From an uncultured Collinsella sp. (GTDB lineage: Bacteria > Actinomycetota > Coriobacteriia > Coriobacteriales > Coriobacteriaceae): DNA of 29,836 nucleotides. The stretch is taken from the NCBI GenBank assembly GCA_958438125.1, contig CAUBQN010000007.1, positions 1-29,836 on the forward strand. Direction: 5' to 3'. A program made the translations under genes and the position numbers. The notes under the pieces were generated by a model. The model ran no database searches and was not told the origin of the DNA. It was given only the letters and a program-made list of their open reading frames with translations. Shown here in pieces: positions 1 through 9,247 of this stretch (positions within the stretch are counted from its first letter, which is position 1; every line of letters starts with the position of its first letter).

Positions 1-11
1 GCAGACGCCAT
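1..11 (-). CDS. Start of a gene running off the left edge (partial)
   Basis: On the reverse strand an ATG ends at base 11 and is followed by GCG TCT before the window stops. It sits directly behind a strong ribosome binding site (GAGGGAGGAG, about five bases before the ATG, at roughly 17-26). Only three codons (Met-Ala-Ser) are visible, so no product can be named. The start signal is the only evidence. Confidence 0.4.
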
Positions 12-160
12 ATCGAGCTCCTCCCTCACGATTAACTTGAACATTTGTCCATTATTACCTAGTCCCGCTGGATTGCTGCAGACGCATCGGCTAACGGAGG
101 GAAGAGGGGATGTGGGGGGACGGAATACGTTGCAGTCCCACCCCAGCGACACCAGGGAAA

Positions 161-219
161 TGTCTCGAACTGTAACAGGTACAGGGTTATTGGGCCCCTT
201 GATGTTACAAATCGAGACA
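161..219. repeat. 59-bp inverted repeat, family 1, copy A
   Basis: Arms of 17 nt (TGTCTCGAACTGTAACA at 161-177; its near reverse complement at 203-219, two mismatches) are separated by exactly 25 nt. It is one of five full copies in the window, all 59 bp long. It lies in the gap downstream of the nuclease-like gene and 22 bp from copy B. Confidence 0.8.
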
Positions 220-241
220 TTCGGTCGACGTTTCACCGGTT

Positions 242-300
242 TGTCTCGATCTGTAACAGTTACGAGCTCAAATAACCTCTAAACGTTACAGATTGAGACA
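242..300. repeat. 59-bp inverted repeat, family 1, copy B
   Basis: Arms are at 242-258 (TGTCTCGATCTGTAACA) and 284-300, with a 25-nt loop. The loop matches that of copy D (1484-1542) at 21 of 25 positions and in the same orientation, so B and D are close direct copies on either side of the gene at 308-1378. The reverse-strand hairpin starts 8 bp past that gene's stop and could also act as its terminator. Confidence 0.85.
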
Positions 301-307
301 AAACCTC

Positions 308-1378
308 TCAGCGCCCATACCACCGACGTCTCCACTCCTCAGCCAAATCGGGCCGTCGCGGAATACCCGCCAGTCTCATCTTTTCAGCCAGCTTCCCCGG
401 GTTCTTGAGCTCATCAAACGTAAACCGAAGCACCTTGTGCCCGAGCATTGTCAGATGGGACTCCCGTTGACGTTCTGCCACGAATGGGTCGACCGACTCC
501 CGGCCCTCGCCGTTCTGCAAGGTGTACTTCACCTTTCCGTCGAGCTCGCCGATGACACACGTCCCGTCCTCGAGCCGCCAAAAATAGTCGACGCGAAACA
601 CCTGGCTCAGATCAAGCGGGTCGCGAAACTCCACCTGCAGCTCCGGAACCGGAAAGCCGTACGCAATAAAGAACGCTCGGAACCGAGACTCGCCGCCGTT
701 TTCGGACAGCCCGTCCGCATACGACGCAATCACCTGTGCCCTGCGATACCCTCGCCTGCCCTCGCAATCGGCGCGGAGGCGCTCGCACAAATCCCCACGT
801 GATACGCCTTTCGCCCGCAGTGCAGAATCGGCAATCGCCAACCCGTAGGAGAACGGCGCACGCAGCAAGCAATCCTCCACCGTGCGCCAAAACGACGTCA
901 CCCGCACGTCATCAACACGCTCGAGCGCGCCCGCCATCTGTGGACGCAACAACCTGCACCCGCTGCTCAACGTCACCGAACAACCCGTCTTAACAAGAAA
1001 ACGCGGCCCAAGCAGATCATTCGGCACCTCCAAGCCCCACAAAAGCGCCGCGCCATAGCCCCAAAACGCCCAATCGGGATGAAATTCCGCAAGCCCTTTG
1101 ATAGTCCTCAGCGCTCGCTCCGCCGGCGTCAATGCATCCCAATCATGCTTAAAACAGAACAGGTACGGCTCGGGCTCCGCAATATCGTCGGTTCCAACAT
1201 GGCGTCGCAGCCACATGAGCTCGGCATTGTCATGCGTTGCGAGCAGCGCACCTTGCTTAGCCGTCTCCGTGAGCCGCGCGAGCATCCTATTCCGCGCCAA
1301 CGTATTGCGAGTCGCATGTTTGTGTTTGAGAACGGTATTAGACACTTTCATCACCACCACGCCAGACAAATGGGCCAT
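308..1378 (-). CDS. AbiEi-like protein with C-terminal DUF559/PD-(D/E)XK-like domain
   Basis: The 356-residue product has two parts. The N-terminal half carries AEPEPY, a conserved W..LTPAERALR segment and HPDWAFWGYGAALLWGL, a pattern I associate with AbiEi-type antitoxin-like proteins of Actinobacteria. The C-terminal part resembles the DUF559/Vsr-like restriction-endonuclease fold: a Glu in GGESR (about 231), Asp264 in FRVDYFW, then GELDGK giving a possible D280-G-K282 active site, then LGHKVLRFTFDEL. I chose the ATG at 1378 because GGAGG lies 11 bases before it. An in-frame TTG at 1402 would add eight residues but overlaps that Shine-Dalgarno sequence. The gene is bracketed by palindromes on both sides. 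Nuclease activity is an inference from motifs, and no toxin partner is visible nearby. Confidence 0.7.
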   Translation of the reverse strand: MAHLSGVVVMKVSNTVLKHKHATRNTLARNRMLARLTETAKQGALLATHDNAELMWLRRHVGTDDIAEPEPYLFCFKHDWDALTPAERALRTIKGLAEFHPDWAFWGYGAALLWGLEVPNDLLGPRFLVKTGCSVTLSSGCRLLRPQMAGALERVDDVRVTSFWRTVEDCLLRAPFSYGLAIADSALRAKGVSRGDLCERLRADCEGRRGYRRAQVIASYADGLSENGGESRFRAFFIAYGFPVPELQVEFRDPLDLSQVFRVDYFWRLEDGTCVIGELDGKVKYTLQNGEGRESVDPFVAERQRESHLTMLGHKVLRFTFDELKNPGKLAEKMRLAGIPRRPDLAEEWRRRWYGR

Positions 1379-1403
1379 CGTCACCGTTGCCTCCGCTGAC
1401 AAA

Positions 1404-1462
1404 TGTCTTGATCTGTAACAGGAAGACAGTCTTTGAGCCTCTAGTTGTTACAGAACAAGATC
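1404..1462. repeat. 59-bp inverted repeat, family 1, copy C
   Basis: Left arm TGTCTTGATCTGTAACA is at 1404-1420 and the right arm at 1446-1462, with a 25-nt loop. Position 6 is T here instead of C, and the opposite arm carries the matching A, so the pair is kept. The outermost bases of the right arm are degenerate. It lies directly upstream of the nuclease-like gene. Confidence 0.75.
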
Positions 1463-1483
1463 TTTCGACAGCCGCCAACCTTC

Positions 1484-1542
1484 CGTCTCAATCTGTAACA
1501 GTTACGGGCTCAAACAGCCGCTAAACGTTACAGATTGAGACA
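1484..1542. repeat. 59-bp inverted repeat, family 1, copy D
   Basis: Arms CGTCTCAATCTGTAACA (1484-1500) and its near-complement (1526-1542) flank a 25-nt loop. Position 7 is A with the matching T opposite, another pair-preserving change relative to copy A. It lies downstream of the hypothetical gene ending at 1578 and is a close direct copy of B. Confidence 0.85.
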
Positions 1543-1577
1543 AAGTCAGGGCTGTAGGGCGACACCAGTCACATCCC

Positions 1578-2285
1578 CTACTCCCATTCTTGTTCGTAGA
1601 TGTTGAGGGACTTTACGTAGCGCCCCTGGGCGCCCATGATGTCGCGGACCAGACGCAAGAAGAAACTGATGCACGAGGTGTCAAAGCCATCCTGCAGGTC
1701 CTCCGGATGCACCGCACCAGGCCCATCGACCGCCGTGTCACTCAGGCGTGCGATGTCATACAGATAGAGTTGTCCCGCCGTCAGCCAGACATCGTCGACG
1801 CAGGCGAGGCGCACCGCAATCGCTCCGTCGCTCCAATGCTCCTTTTGCACGATATGCGGATCGTAGACGTCAAAGCGACGGTCGGTGCGTGTGTCCTTCA
1901 GCGCGACCATACCAGTCGCAGGATCCTTGTCCAAAATGCCAAAGCGCGAGAAATACTGCGTGTCGCATACCTGCTCGAGCCGCTTGAGCGAGGCAGGCGA
2001 AAGCGATGCCGGCGGCTCATCAACATACAGCTCGAGCAGCGTCTTGCCATGGCGATAGGGGCGCTCGAAGAGCAGCCAATCGGTAAATGCCATGTTGTAG
2101 GCCATGATTTCGTTTTGGGAAGGCTCGGTGCAATAGCCGAGCCACGGGTCGACAATGATCTCGAACTGCTCGCGCGCCGGCTCCAAAAACTGAAACTTCC
2201 GCAGCATCCAAAAATGGGCCATGTCGGCAATATCGTTGCCAACGGCTTCGGCCAGATGCGCTCGGTCTAAAACGTGGTCAGTCAC
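1578..2285 (-). CDS. Hypothetical protein, 235 aa
   Basis: I do not recognise this protein. It begins with GTG at 2285, placed five bases after a clear GAGGAGG ribosome binding site. It has no signal peptide or membrane segment, so it is probably cytoplasmic. It is acidic and rich in aromatic residues (for example MAHFWMLRKFQFLEP near the start and a C-terminal NIYEQEWE). Third codon positions are mostly G or C, as in neighbouring real genes, which supports it being coding. It reads towards palindromes D and C and the nuclease-like gene, but about 200 bp and two hairpins separate the two, so co-transcription is doubtful. Confidence 0.75.
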   Translation of the reverse strand: MTDHVLDRAHLAEAVGNDIADMAHFWMLRKFQFLEPAREQFEIIVDPWLGYCTEPSQNEIMAYNMAFTDWLLFERPYRHGKTLLELYVDEPPASLSPASLKRLEQVCDTQYFSRFGILDKDPATGMVALKDTRTDRRFDVYDPHIVQKEHWSDGAIAVRLACVDDVWLTAGQLYLYDIARLSDTAVDGPGAVHPEDLQDGFDTSCISFFLRLVRDIMGAQGRYVKSLNIYEQEWE

Positions 2286-2701
2286 GGCATCCTCCTCAAA
2301 CTGATGAACCTCAATTTGAGCTTACGAGGAGGGTGGGCAGCCACTGTCAGCACGGACAAAATAGGCCTCCGGCTGCAAACCAACTGCTGACCAAACACTT
2401 GACGGGATGCTTGACCGAAAATGCGCACCGCAATAAAACCGCAGGTAAACATAGACGGCCAACCCGCCCTTTTGAGCCATATGCCCACAGCCACCACAGA
2501 AACAACAGGTGACCACAGCTCAAAAAGACGCCGAATGGACACTCGCGCGTCGACAAACGAACAAATCGGTCGCAAACCCGCAAGAAGTGTCCCCGAATGC
2601 CGACCCAAAAGGAACGTCCCCAGCATGCCGGCACTTGGGGACGTTCCTTATGTGCCGGCAGTTGGGGACAGCCCTTGACGATTCAATTGTGAACAGCCGC
2701 C
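2286..2701. other. Intergenic region of 416 bp between gltD and the hypothetical gene
   Basis: Apart from the palindromes at 2588-2670 I see no convincing gene. Several overlapping reverse-strand reading frames of 60-115 codons between 2282 and 2634 exist in different frames, but none has a ribosome binding site, a recognisable motif or consistent G/C at third positions. The last bases (about 2286-2297) hold the ribosome binding site of the 1578-2285 gene. The stretch 2300-2580 might hold an unrecognised RNA or decayed sequence. Confidence 0.5.
2588..2670 (-). terminator. Nested REP-like palindromes, probable gltD terminator
   Basis: A perfect 11-bp inverted repeat (GGAACGTCCCC at 2611-2621, complement at 2637-2647) encloses a 15-nt loop. 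On the reverse strand it is followed by TTTT (2607-2610), about 55 bp past the gltD stop, so it can act as an intrinsic terminator. An outer pair (TGTCCCC at 2588-2594, GGGGACA at 2664-2670) with GCCGGCA-like inner bases makes a nested structure. The GGGGAC-plus-GCCGGC motif resembles REP elements mobilised by Y1 transposases. No transposase is present here. Confidence 0.65.
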
Positions 2702-4183
<1,482 letters not shown>

Positions 4184-4188
4184 GGCAC

Positions 4189-7100
4189 TTACGCCTCCTT
4201 CTTGGTCGAAGCAACAGAGCTGGCGGTGGCGGGCGCAGCGGCAGCGACACCACCCGCCACATCAAAGCGAGCGACATCCGCGTCACTCGCGCGACCGGTC
4301 ACAATGTCAAACGCCAGCTCCTCGGCCTGCGCATGCGTCTTGCCGACGGCCTCGGCGGCGGCGACAATCGCCAGCACGCGCTCGTACTCGGTTGGAATGA
4401 CCTTCACAAAGTGCTTGCTCATCGTCTCAAAGCTGTAGAGCAGCTTAATGCCGCGCGGGCTCTGCGTCGCGTCCACGTGCTCCTGGATGAGCGCACGAAT
4501 CTGCGCCAGCTCGCCGGCCGTCGGGGCCTTGAGCTCAACGCTCTCGTGGTTCACACGGGCATCGAGCGTGCCGTACTGGTCAAAGACGTAAGCCACGCCG
4601 CCCGTCATGCCGGCGGCGAAGTTCTGCCCGACCTCGCCCAGGATGAGCGCCAGACCTCCCGTCATGTACTCGCAGCCATGGTTGCCGCAGCCCTCGACCA
4701 CCACCGTGGCACCGGAGTTGCGTACGCCAAAGCGCTGGCCGGCCAGGCCGTTAATGAAGCCGCGGCCACTCGTAGCGCCAAAGAACGCAACGTTGCCCAC
4801 GATGATGTTCTCGTCGAACTTGTAGGTCGCATGCGGGTTGGGGCGCACCGACACCTCGCCGCCCGAAAGGCCCTTGCCAAAGTAGTCGTTGGCGTCGCCG
4901 CACACGTTGAGCGTAATGCCGCGCGGCAGAAAGGCGCCAAAGCTCTGACCGGCCGAACCATCGCAATCGATGGTGATGGAGCCAGCGGGCAGGCCCTCGG
5001 GATGCGCCTTGGTCACCGCGTTGCCCAAGATGGTGCCCACGCAGCGGTTGACGTTGGCGATATCGGCGCGGAAGCGAATCGGACGCAGGTGCGCACGGGC
5101 ATCGGCCGTATAGGGCACAAACAACGTGGAGTCGAGCGTCTTGTCGAGCTCGCTGTCGGCAGCCATCTGCGGCAGGAAGTGACGGCCGTCGGCACCCGGG
5201 ATGTGGGCACCAAACTCACAGGTCGCGCTCGCCAGCACGGGCGACAGATCGAGCAGGTTGGCCTTGCGGTTGCCCGGGACCTCAATCTGGCGCAAGCACT
5301 CGGGATGGCCGACCATCTCGTCGACGGTGCGGAAGCCCAGGCTCGCCATGACCTCGCGCAGCTGCTCGGCAACAAAGAGCATAAAGTGTTCGACGTGCTC
5401 GGGCTTGCCGCGGAAGCCGCGACGCAGGCGGCAGTTTTGCGTGGCGATGCCGGCCGGGCAGGTATCCTGCTGGCAGTCGCGCTGCATAAGGCAGCCCATG
5501 GAGATGAGCGGCATGGTCGCAAAGCCAAACTCCTCGGCACCCAGCAGGCAGGCGACGGCGACGTCGGTGCCGTCCATGAGCTTGCCGTCGGCCTCGAGTA
5601 CCACGCGCGAGCGCAGGCCGTTTTGCAGCAACGTCTGTTGAGCCTCGGCAAGGCCAAGCTCCAGCGGCAGACCGGCGTGCCAGATCGAATCGCGCGCCGC
5701 AGCACCGGAGCCGCCGTTGTGGCCGCTGATCAAGATCTTGTCGGCGGCACCCTTGGCCACACCGGTGGCGATGGTGCCGACGCCGGCCTCGCTGACCAGC
5801 TTGACCGACACGCGTGCGCCGGGGTTGGCGTTCTTAAGATCGAAGATAAGCTCCGCCAGGTCCTCGATGGAGTAGATGTCGTGGTGCGGCGGAGGCGAGA
5901 TCAGGCCGATACCGGGTGTGGACTGACGGACCTCGGCAATCCAAGGGTAGACCTTCTTGCCGGGCAGGTGACCGCCCTCGCCGGGCTTGGCGCCCTGGGC
6001 CATCTTGATCTGAATCTCGAAGGCGCTGCACAGGTAGCGGCTCGTCACGCCAAAGCGCGCGCTTGCCACCTGCTTGATGGCGGAGTTCTTGGAGTCACCG
6101 TTAGCCAGCGGGGTCTCGCGACGCGGGTCCTCGCCGCCCTCGCCCGAGTTGGAACGGCCGTGCAGGCGGTTCATGGCGATGGCCATGCACTCGTGTGCCT
6201 CTTTGCTGATGGAACCGTACGACATGGCGCCGGTGTTAAAGCGGCGGACGATGTTGAACGCGGGCTCGACCTCGTCGAGTGCCACCGGGGTGCGGCCGTT
6301 GGCATTAAAGTCCAGCAGGTCGCGCAGGCGCACGGCACGGCCGGTGCGGTGCAGGCGGGCGCTGTACTCCTTAAAGGTGTCGTAGCTGTCCTCACGGCAG
6401 GCGGCCTGCAGCAGGTAGACAGTCTGCGGATCGATGAGGTGATCCTCGCCGCCAAGCGGGCGCCACTTGGTCAGGCCCAGCGTGGGCAGTTGATCGGGAG
6501 CCGGGCTCTTAAGGATAGCGAGCGCGGCGTCGTAGCGCTCGTTTTGCTCGCGCTCAACGTCCTCGACACCCATACCGCCCACACGGCTCACCGTGCCGGC
6601 GAAGTACGCGTTGACAAACTCCGGCGTAAAGCCCACGGCCTCGAAGATCTGCGCCGAATGGTAGCTCTGCACCGTGGAGATGCCCATCTTGGACATGATG
6701 GAAACGATACCGGCGGTCGCAGCCTTGTTGTAGTTGGCGATGCCCTGCTCGGCCGTCACGTCCAGGTCGCCGCGTGACGCCAGATTGCGGATGCACGCAT
6801 GCGCGTTGTACGGATAGATGCCGCTCGCGGAGTAGCCCACCAGCGCCGCAAAGTCGTGCGGGGACACGGCATCGCCACACTCCACCACGATGTCGGCAAA
6901 GGTACGCACGCCGGCGCGGATCAGGTGGTTGTGCACGCAGCCCACGGCGAGCAGCGACGGCACGGGCACCTCGCCCGCAGCGGCACGATCGCTCAACACC
7001 ACGATGTTCACGCCGTCGCGGACCGCACCCTCAACGTCCTCTGCAAGCTGCTTGAGCGCAGCCTGCAGTGCGCCCTCGCCGGCATCGCGGCGATAGACAG

Positions 7101-8886
7101 CGCGAAAACGGCGGGGCTTAAAGCCCACGCGGTCGATGGCGCAGATGCGGTCGAACTCCTCCTCGCTCAGCAGCGGACGCTCCAAGCGCACCAGCTGGCA
7201 GGCCGTGCGGGAATCCTCGAGCAGATTGCCGTGGTTGCCCAGGTAGAGCGTGGTCGAAGTCACCATGTGCTCGCGCAGGGCATCGATCGGCGGGTTCGTG
7301 ACCTGGGCGAACAGCTGATAGAAGTAGTCGAAGAACGAACGCGTCTTCTTGGACAGGCAGGCCAGCGGCGCATCGATGCCCATCGAGGCGAGCGGGGCCT
7401 TGCCCTGCTGGGCCATGGGACGCACGACCTCGTCAACATCATCCCAGTGATACCCGAGCTTGGCCATGCGCACGGCGGCGGGCACCTCGGCATCCTCGGC
7501 GGGCGCGGGCGCGGCGGGCTTGTCGAGCGCGTCGACGGTCAGCGTCTCCTCGGCAATCCAGTCACGATAGGGCTTTTCCTTGGCGTAACGGGCGCGCAGC
7601 TCGTCGTTGTAGATCACGCGGCCGCGGGCAAAATCGACCTCGAGCATCTGGCCCGGTCCCAGACAGCCGCTCGTCAGGATGTTCTCGGGGCTCACCTCGA
7701 TGGTGCCCACCTCGCTTGCCAGCATAAAGCGACCGTCGCGCGTCACATAGTAGCGGGCGGGACGCAGGCCGTTACGGTCGAGGGCGGCACCCAGCGTGCG
7801 ACCGTCGGTAAAGGCGATGGCCGCCGGGCCATCCCACGGCTCCATGAGCATGGACTGGTAAGCGTCGTAGGCGCGGCGCTCCTCACTCAGGCTGTCGTTG
7901 TGGTCCCACGGCTCGGGCAACAGCATGGACGCGGCACGCGTAAGCGGGCGACCGTTCATGACCAAAAACTCAAGCACGTTGTCCAGAATCGCGGAATCGG
8001 AGCCCTCGCGGTTGATGATGGGCATCACGCGCTCAAGATCATGCTGCAGCACGGGACTGTACAGGTTGGGCTCGCGGGCGCGGATCCAGTTGACGTTGCC
8101 CTTGAGGGTGTTGATCTCGCCGTTATGGATGATAAAACGGTTGGGGTGCGCGCGTTCCCAGCTGGGCGTGGTGTTGGTGGAGTAGCGCGAGTGGACGAGC
8201 GCCACGGCCGTCTTGACGGCGGCGTCGTTGAGATCGATGAAGAAGCGGCGCATCTGCGTGGCCACAAGCATGCCCTTGTACACAATAGTGCGCGAGCTCA
8301 TGGAGCACACATAGAAGATCTTGTCGCGCAGGGCAAACTCGACGTCGGCCTTCTTCTCGATGGTGCGGCGGCACACGTACAGACGACGCTCGAAGGCATC
8401 GCCAGCGGGCGTGTCGTCCGGACGGCCCAGGAAGGCCTGCAAGATGGTGGGCATACAGGCGCGGGCCGTCTCGCCCAAATCGTGCGGGTCGACCGGCACC
8501 TCGCGCCAAAAAAGCAGCGGCACGCCGGCCTCGGCGCAGCCCTCCTCAAACACGCGGCGGGCATCCTCTACGCCCTTGTCGTCCTGCGGGAAGAACAGCA
8601 TGGCCACGCCATAGTCGCCCTCTGCCGGCAGAATCTGGCCGCACTTTTGAGCCTCTTTGCGGAAAAAATGATGTGGAACCTGGAACAGGATGCCGGCGCC
8701 GTCGCCGGTGTTCTTCTCGAGTCCCGTACCGCCGCGGTGCTCCAAGTTGACCAGAATGGACAGCGCGTCGTCCAGAATCTGGTGATGGCGCTCACCGTTG
8801 ATATCGGCAAGCGCGCCGATGCCGCATGCATCGTGGTCGAATTCGGGGCGATAAAGGCCCTGCTGCTGAGCGGAATCTGCCTGCAT
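4189..8886 (-). CDS. gltB: Glutamate synthase large (alpha) subunit
   Basis: Hydrolyses glutamine and adds the ammonia to 2-oxoglutarate through a buried channel. The 1565-residue product has, in order: a class II glutamine amidotransferase domain beginning at FDHDACGIGAL, where Cys21 should become the N-terminal nucleophile after removal of a 20-residue propeptide; a central domain; an FMN-binding synthase domain (about 830-1200, with KLVSEAGVGTIATGVAKG and SGHNGGSGAA); the 3Fe-4S cluster cysteines C-x5-C-x4-C in GCLMQRDCQQDTCPAG at about 1130-1142; and a C-terminal GXGXG beta-helix. The last ~40 residues are Ala-rich and look like a lineage-specific tail. The ATG at 8886 follows GGGGAGG by six bases. 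It leads the operon with gltD. Confidence 0.97.
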   Translation of the reverse strand: MQADSAQQQGLYRPEFDHDACGIGALADINGERHHQILDDALSILVNLEHRGGTGLEKNTGDGAGILFQVPHHFFRKEAQKCGQILPAEGDYGVAMLFFPQDDKGVEDARRVFEEGCAEAGVPLLFWREVPVDPHDLGETARACMPTILQAFLGRPDDTPAGDAFERRLYVCRRTIEKKADVEFALRDKIFYVCSMSSRTIVYKGMLVATQMRRFFIDLNDAAVKTAVALVHSRYSTNTTPSWERAHPNRFIIHNGEINTLKGNVNWIRAREPNLYSPVLQHDLERVMPIINREGSDSAILDNVLEFLVMNGRPLTRAASMLLPEPWDHNDSLSEERRAYDAYQSMLMEPWDGPAAIAFTDGRTLGAALDRNGLRPARYYVTRDGRFMLASEVGTIEVSPENILTSGCLGPGQMLEVDFARGRVIYNDELRARYAKEKPYRDWIAEETLTVDALDKPAAPAPAEDAEVPAAVRMAKLGYHWDDVDEVVRPMAQQGKAPLASMGIDAPLACLSKKTRSFFDYFYQLFAQVTNPPIDALREHMVTSTTLYLGNHGNLLEDSRTACQLVRLERPLLSEEEFDRICAIDRVGFKPRRFRAVYRRDAGEGALQAALKQLAEDVEGAVRDGVNIVVLSDRAAAGEVPVPSLLAVGCVHNHLIRAGVRTFADIVVECGDAVSPHDFAALVGYSASGIYPYNAHACIRNLASRGDLDVTAEQGIANYNKAATAGIVSIMSKMGISTVQSYHSAQIFEAVGFTPEFVNAYFAGTVSRVGGMGVEDVEREQNERYDAALAILKSPAPDQLPTLGLTKWRPLGGEDHLIDPQTVYLLQAACREDSYDTFKEYSARLHRTGRAVRLRDLLDFNANGRTPVALDEVEPAFNIVRRFNTGAMSYGSISKEAHECMAIAMNRLHGRSNSGEGGEDPRRETPLANGDSKNSAIKQVASARFGVTSRYLCSAFEIQIKMAQGAKPGEGGHLPGKKVYPWIAEVRQSTPGIGLISPPPHHDIYSIEDLAELIFDLKNANPGARVSVKLVSEAGVGTIATGVAKGAADKILISGHNGGSGAAARDSIWHAGLPLELGLAEAQQTLLQNGLRSRVVLEADGKLMDGTDVAVACLLGAEEFGFATMPLISMGCLMQRDCQQDTCPAGIATQNCRLRRGFRGKPEHVEHFMLFVAEQLREVMASLGFRTVDEMVGHPECLRQIEVPGNRKANLLDLSPVLASATCEFGAHIPGADGRHFLPQMAADSELDKTLDSTLFVPYTADARAHLRPIRFRADIANVNRCVGTILGNAVTKAHPEGLPAGSITIDCDGSAGQSFGAFLPRGITLNVCGDANDYFGKGLSGGEVSVRPNPHATYKFDENIIVGNVAFFGATSGRGFINGLAGQRFGVRNSGATVVVEGCGNHGCEYMTGGLALILGEVGQNFAAGMTGGVAYVFDQYGTLDARVNHESVELKAPTAGELAQIRALIQEHVDATQSPRGIKLLYSFETMSKHFVKVIPTEYERVLAIVAAAEAVGKTHAQAEELAFDIVTGRASDADVARFDVAGGVAAAAPATASSVASTKKEA

Positions 8887-8999
8887 CGCGATCCTCCCCT
8901 AGGTGTTAGACAGTCAGTTGACTAGGCATACTAGGTGCATCGCCGGCCCGTTGTGTTTCCCGCCCGTTTCGAAACAATCGCGTAACGCACACCCTACGA

Positions 9000-9053
9000 G
9001 TGGACACCGCCGACCTCAAGGACGGCAACAAGGGCCCCAAGTTCGACCTGTAA
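9000..9053 (+). pseudogene. Orphan C-terminal coding remnant
   Basis: Read from 9000, seventeen codons give VDTADLKDGNKGPKFDL followed by TAA at 9051-9053. All seventeen have G or C in the third position, the strong codon signature of real genes in this genome. Upstream in the same frame the pattern breaks down and no start with a ribosome binding site exists. The simplest reading is the tail of a gene whose body was deleted. I do not recognise the parent protein, and a chance occurrence cannot be excluded for so short a piece. Confidence 0.35.
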
Positions 9054-9068
9054 GCTCACCGCTTCAAA

Positions 9069-9127
9069 CATCTCAATCTGTAACAGTAAGACCCAATTTC
9101 CATCCCTAGTTGTTACAGATCAAGACA
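9069..9127. repeat. 59-bp inverted repeat, family 1, copy E
   Basis: Left arm CATCTCAATCTGTAACA (9069-9085) and right arm TGTTACAGATCAAGACA (9111-9127) hold a 25-nt loop. It has the same length and spacing as copies A to D but lies about 7.5 kb away, upstream of the Nramp gene. The arms differ from each other at several outer positions, so this copy is more decayed. Confidence 0.8.
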
Positions 9128-9172
9128 TTTCGGCAACTCCTTTCCCCATCCTATTCAAATACAACAATTTTG

Positions 9173-9191
9173 TTAGTCTCGGTTAACCTTT
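9173..9191 (+). promoter_or_regulatory. Possible DtxR/MntR-type metalloregulator site
   Basis: TTAGTCTCGGTTAACCTTT matches the 19-bp DtxR/IdeR consensus at 12 positions, including the outer TTAG and the TAACCT half. It lies 57-75 bp before the start of the Mn/Fe transporter, where repression by a metal-loaded DtxR-family protein would make sense. The central bases are poor and no regulator gene is in the window, so this is a suggestion only. Confidence 0.3.
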
Positions 9192-9247
9192 AAGCCTAAA
9201 ACGGGTACCCTTTACGGCGTCAAACAAACGGCACGCAGGAGTGCACC

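Larger units (their letters stand above)
8887..9247. other. Divergent intergenic region between gltB and the Nramp gene (361 bp)
   Basis: It holds the gltB leader with its ribosome binding site (about 8893-8899), a short direct repeat ACTAGG near 8919-8936, a perfect 10-bp palindrome GTTTCGAAAC at 8966-8975, an orphan coding tail (9000-9053), family 1 palindrome E (9069-9127), a possible DtxR-type site (9173-9191) and the Nramp ribosome binding site (GCAGGAG, about 9235-9241). I could not assign a confident -35/-10 pair for either gene. Confidence 0.5.

Noticed and set aside
161..1542. CRISPR-like repeat spacing of the 59-bp elements
   Set aside because: Spacing between copies is irregular, each copy is itself a long palindrome, a gene lies in the middle and no cas gene is present.
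2282..2634. Small reverse-strand frames (62-115 codons), one with CCFCGGCGH resembling a zinc-binding motif
   Set aside because: They occupy different overlapping frames, lack ribosome binding sites and lack the G/C third-position bias of real genes here.
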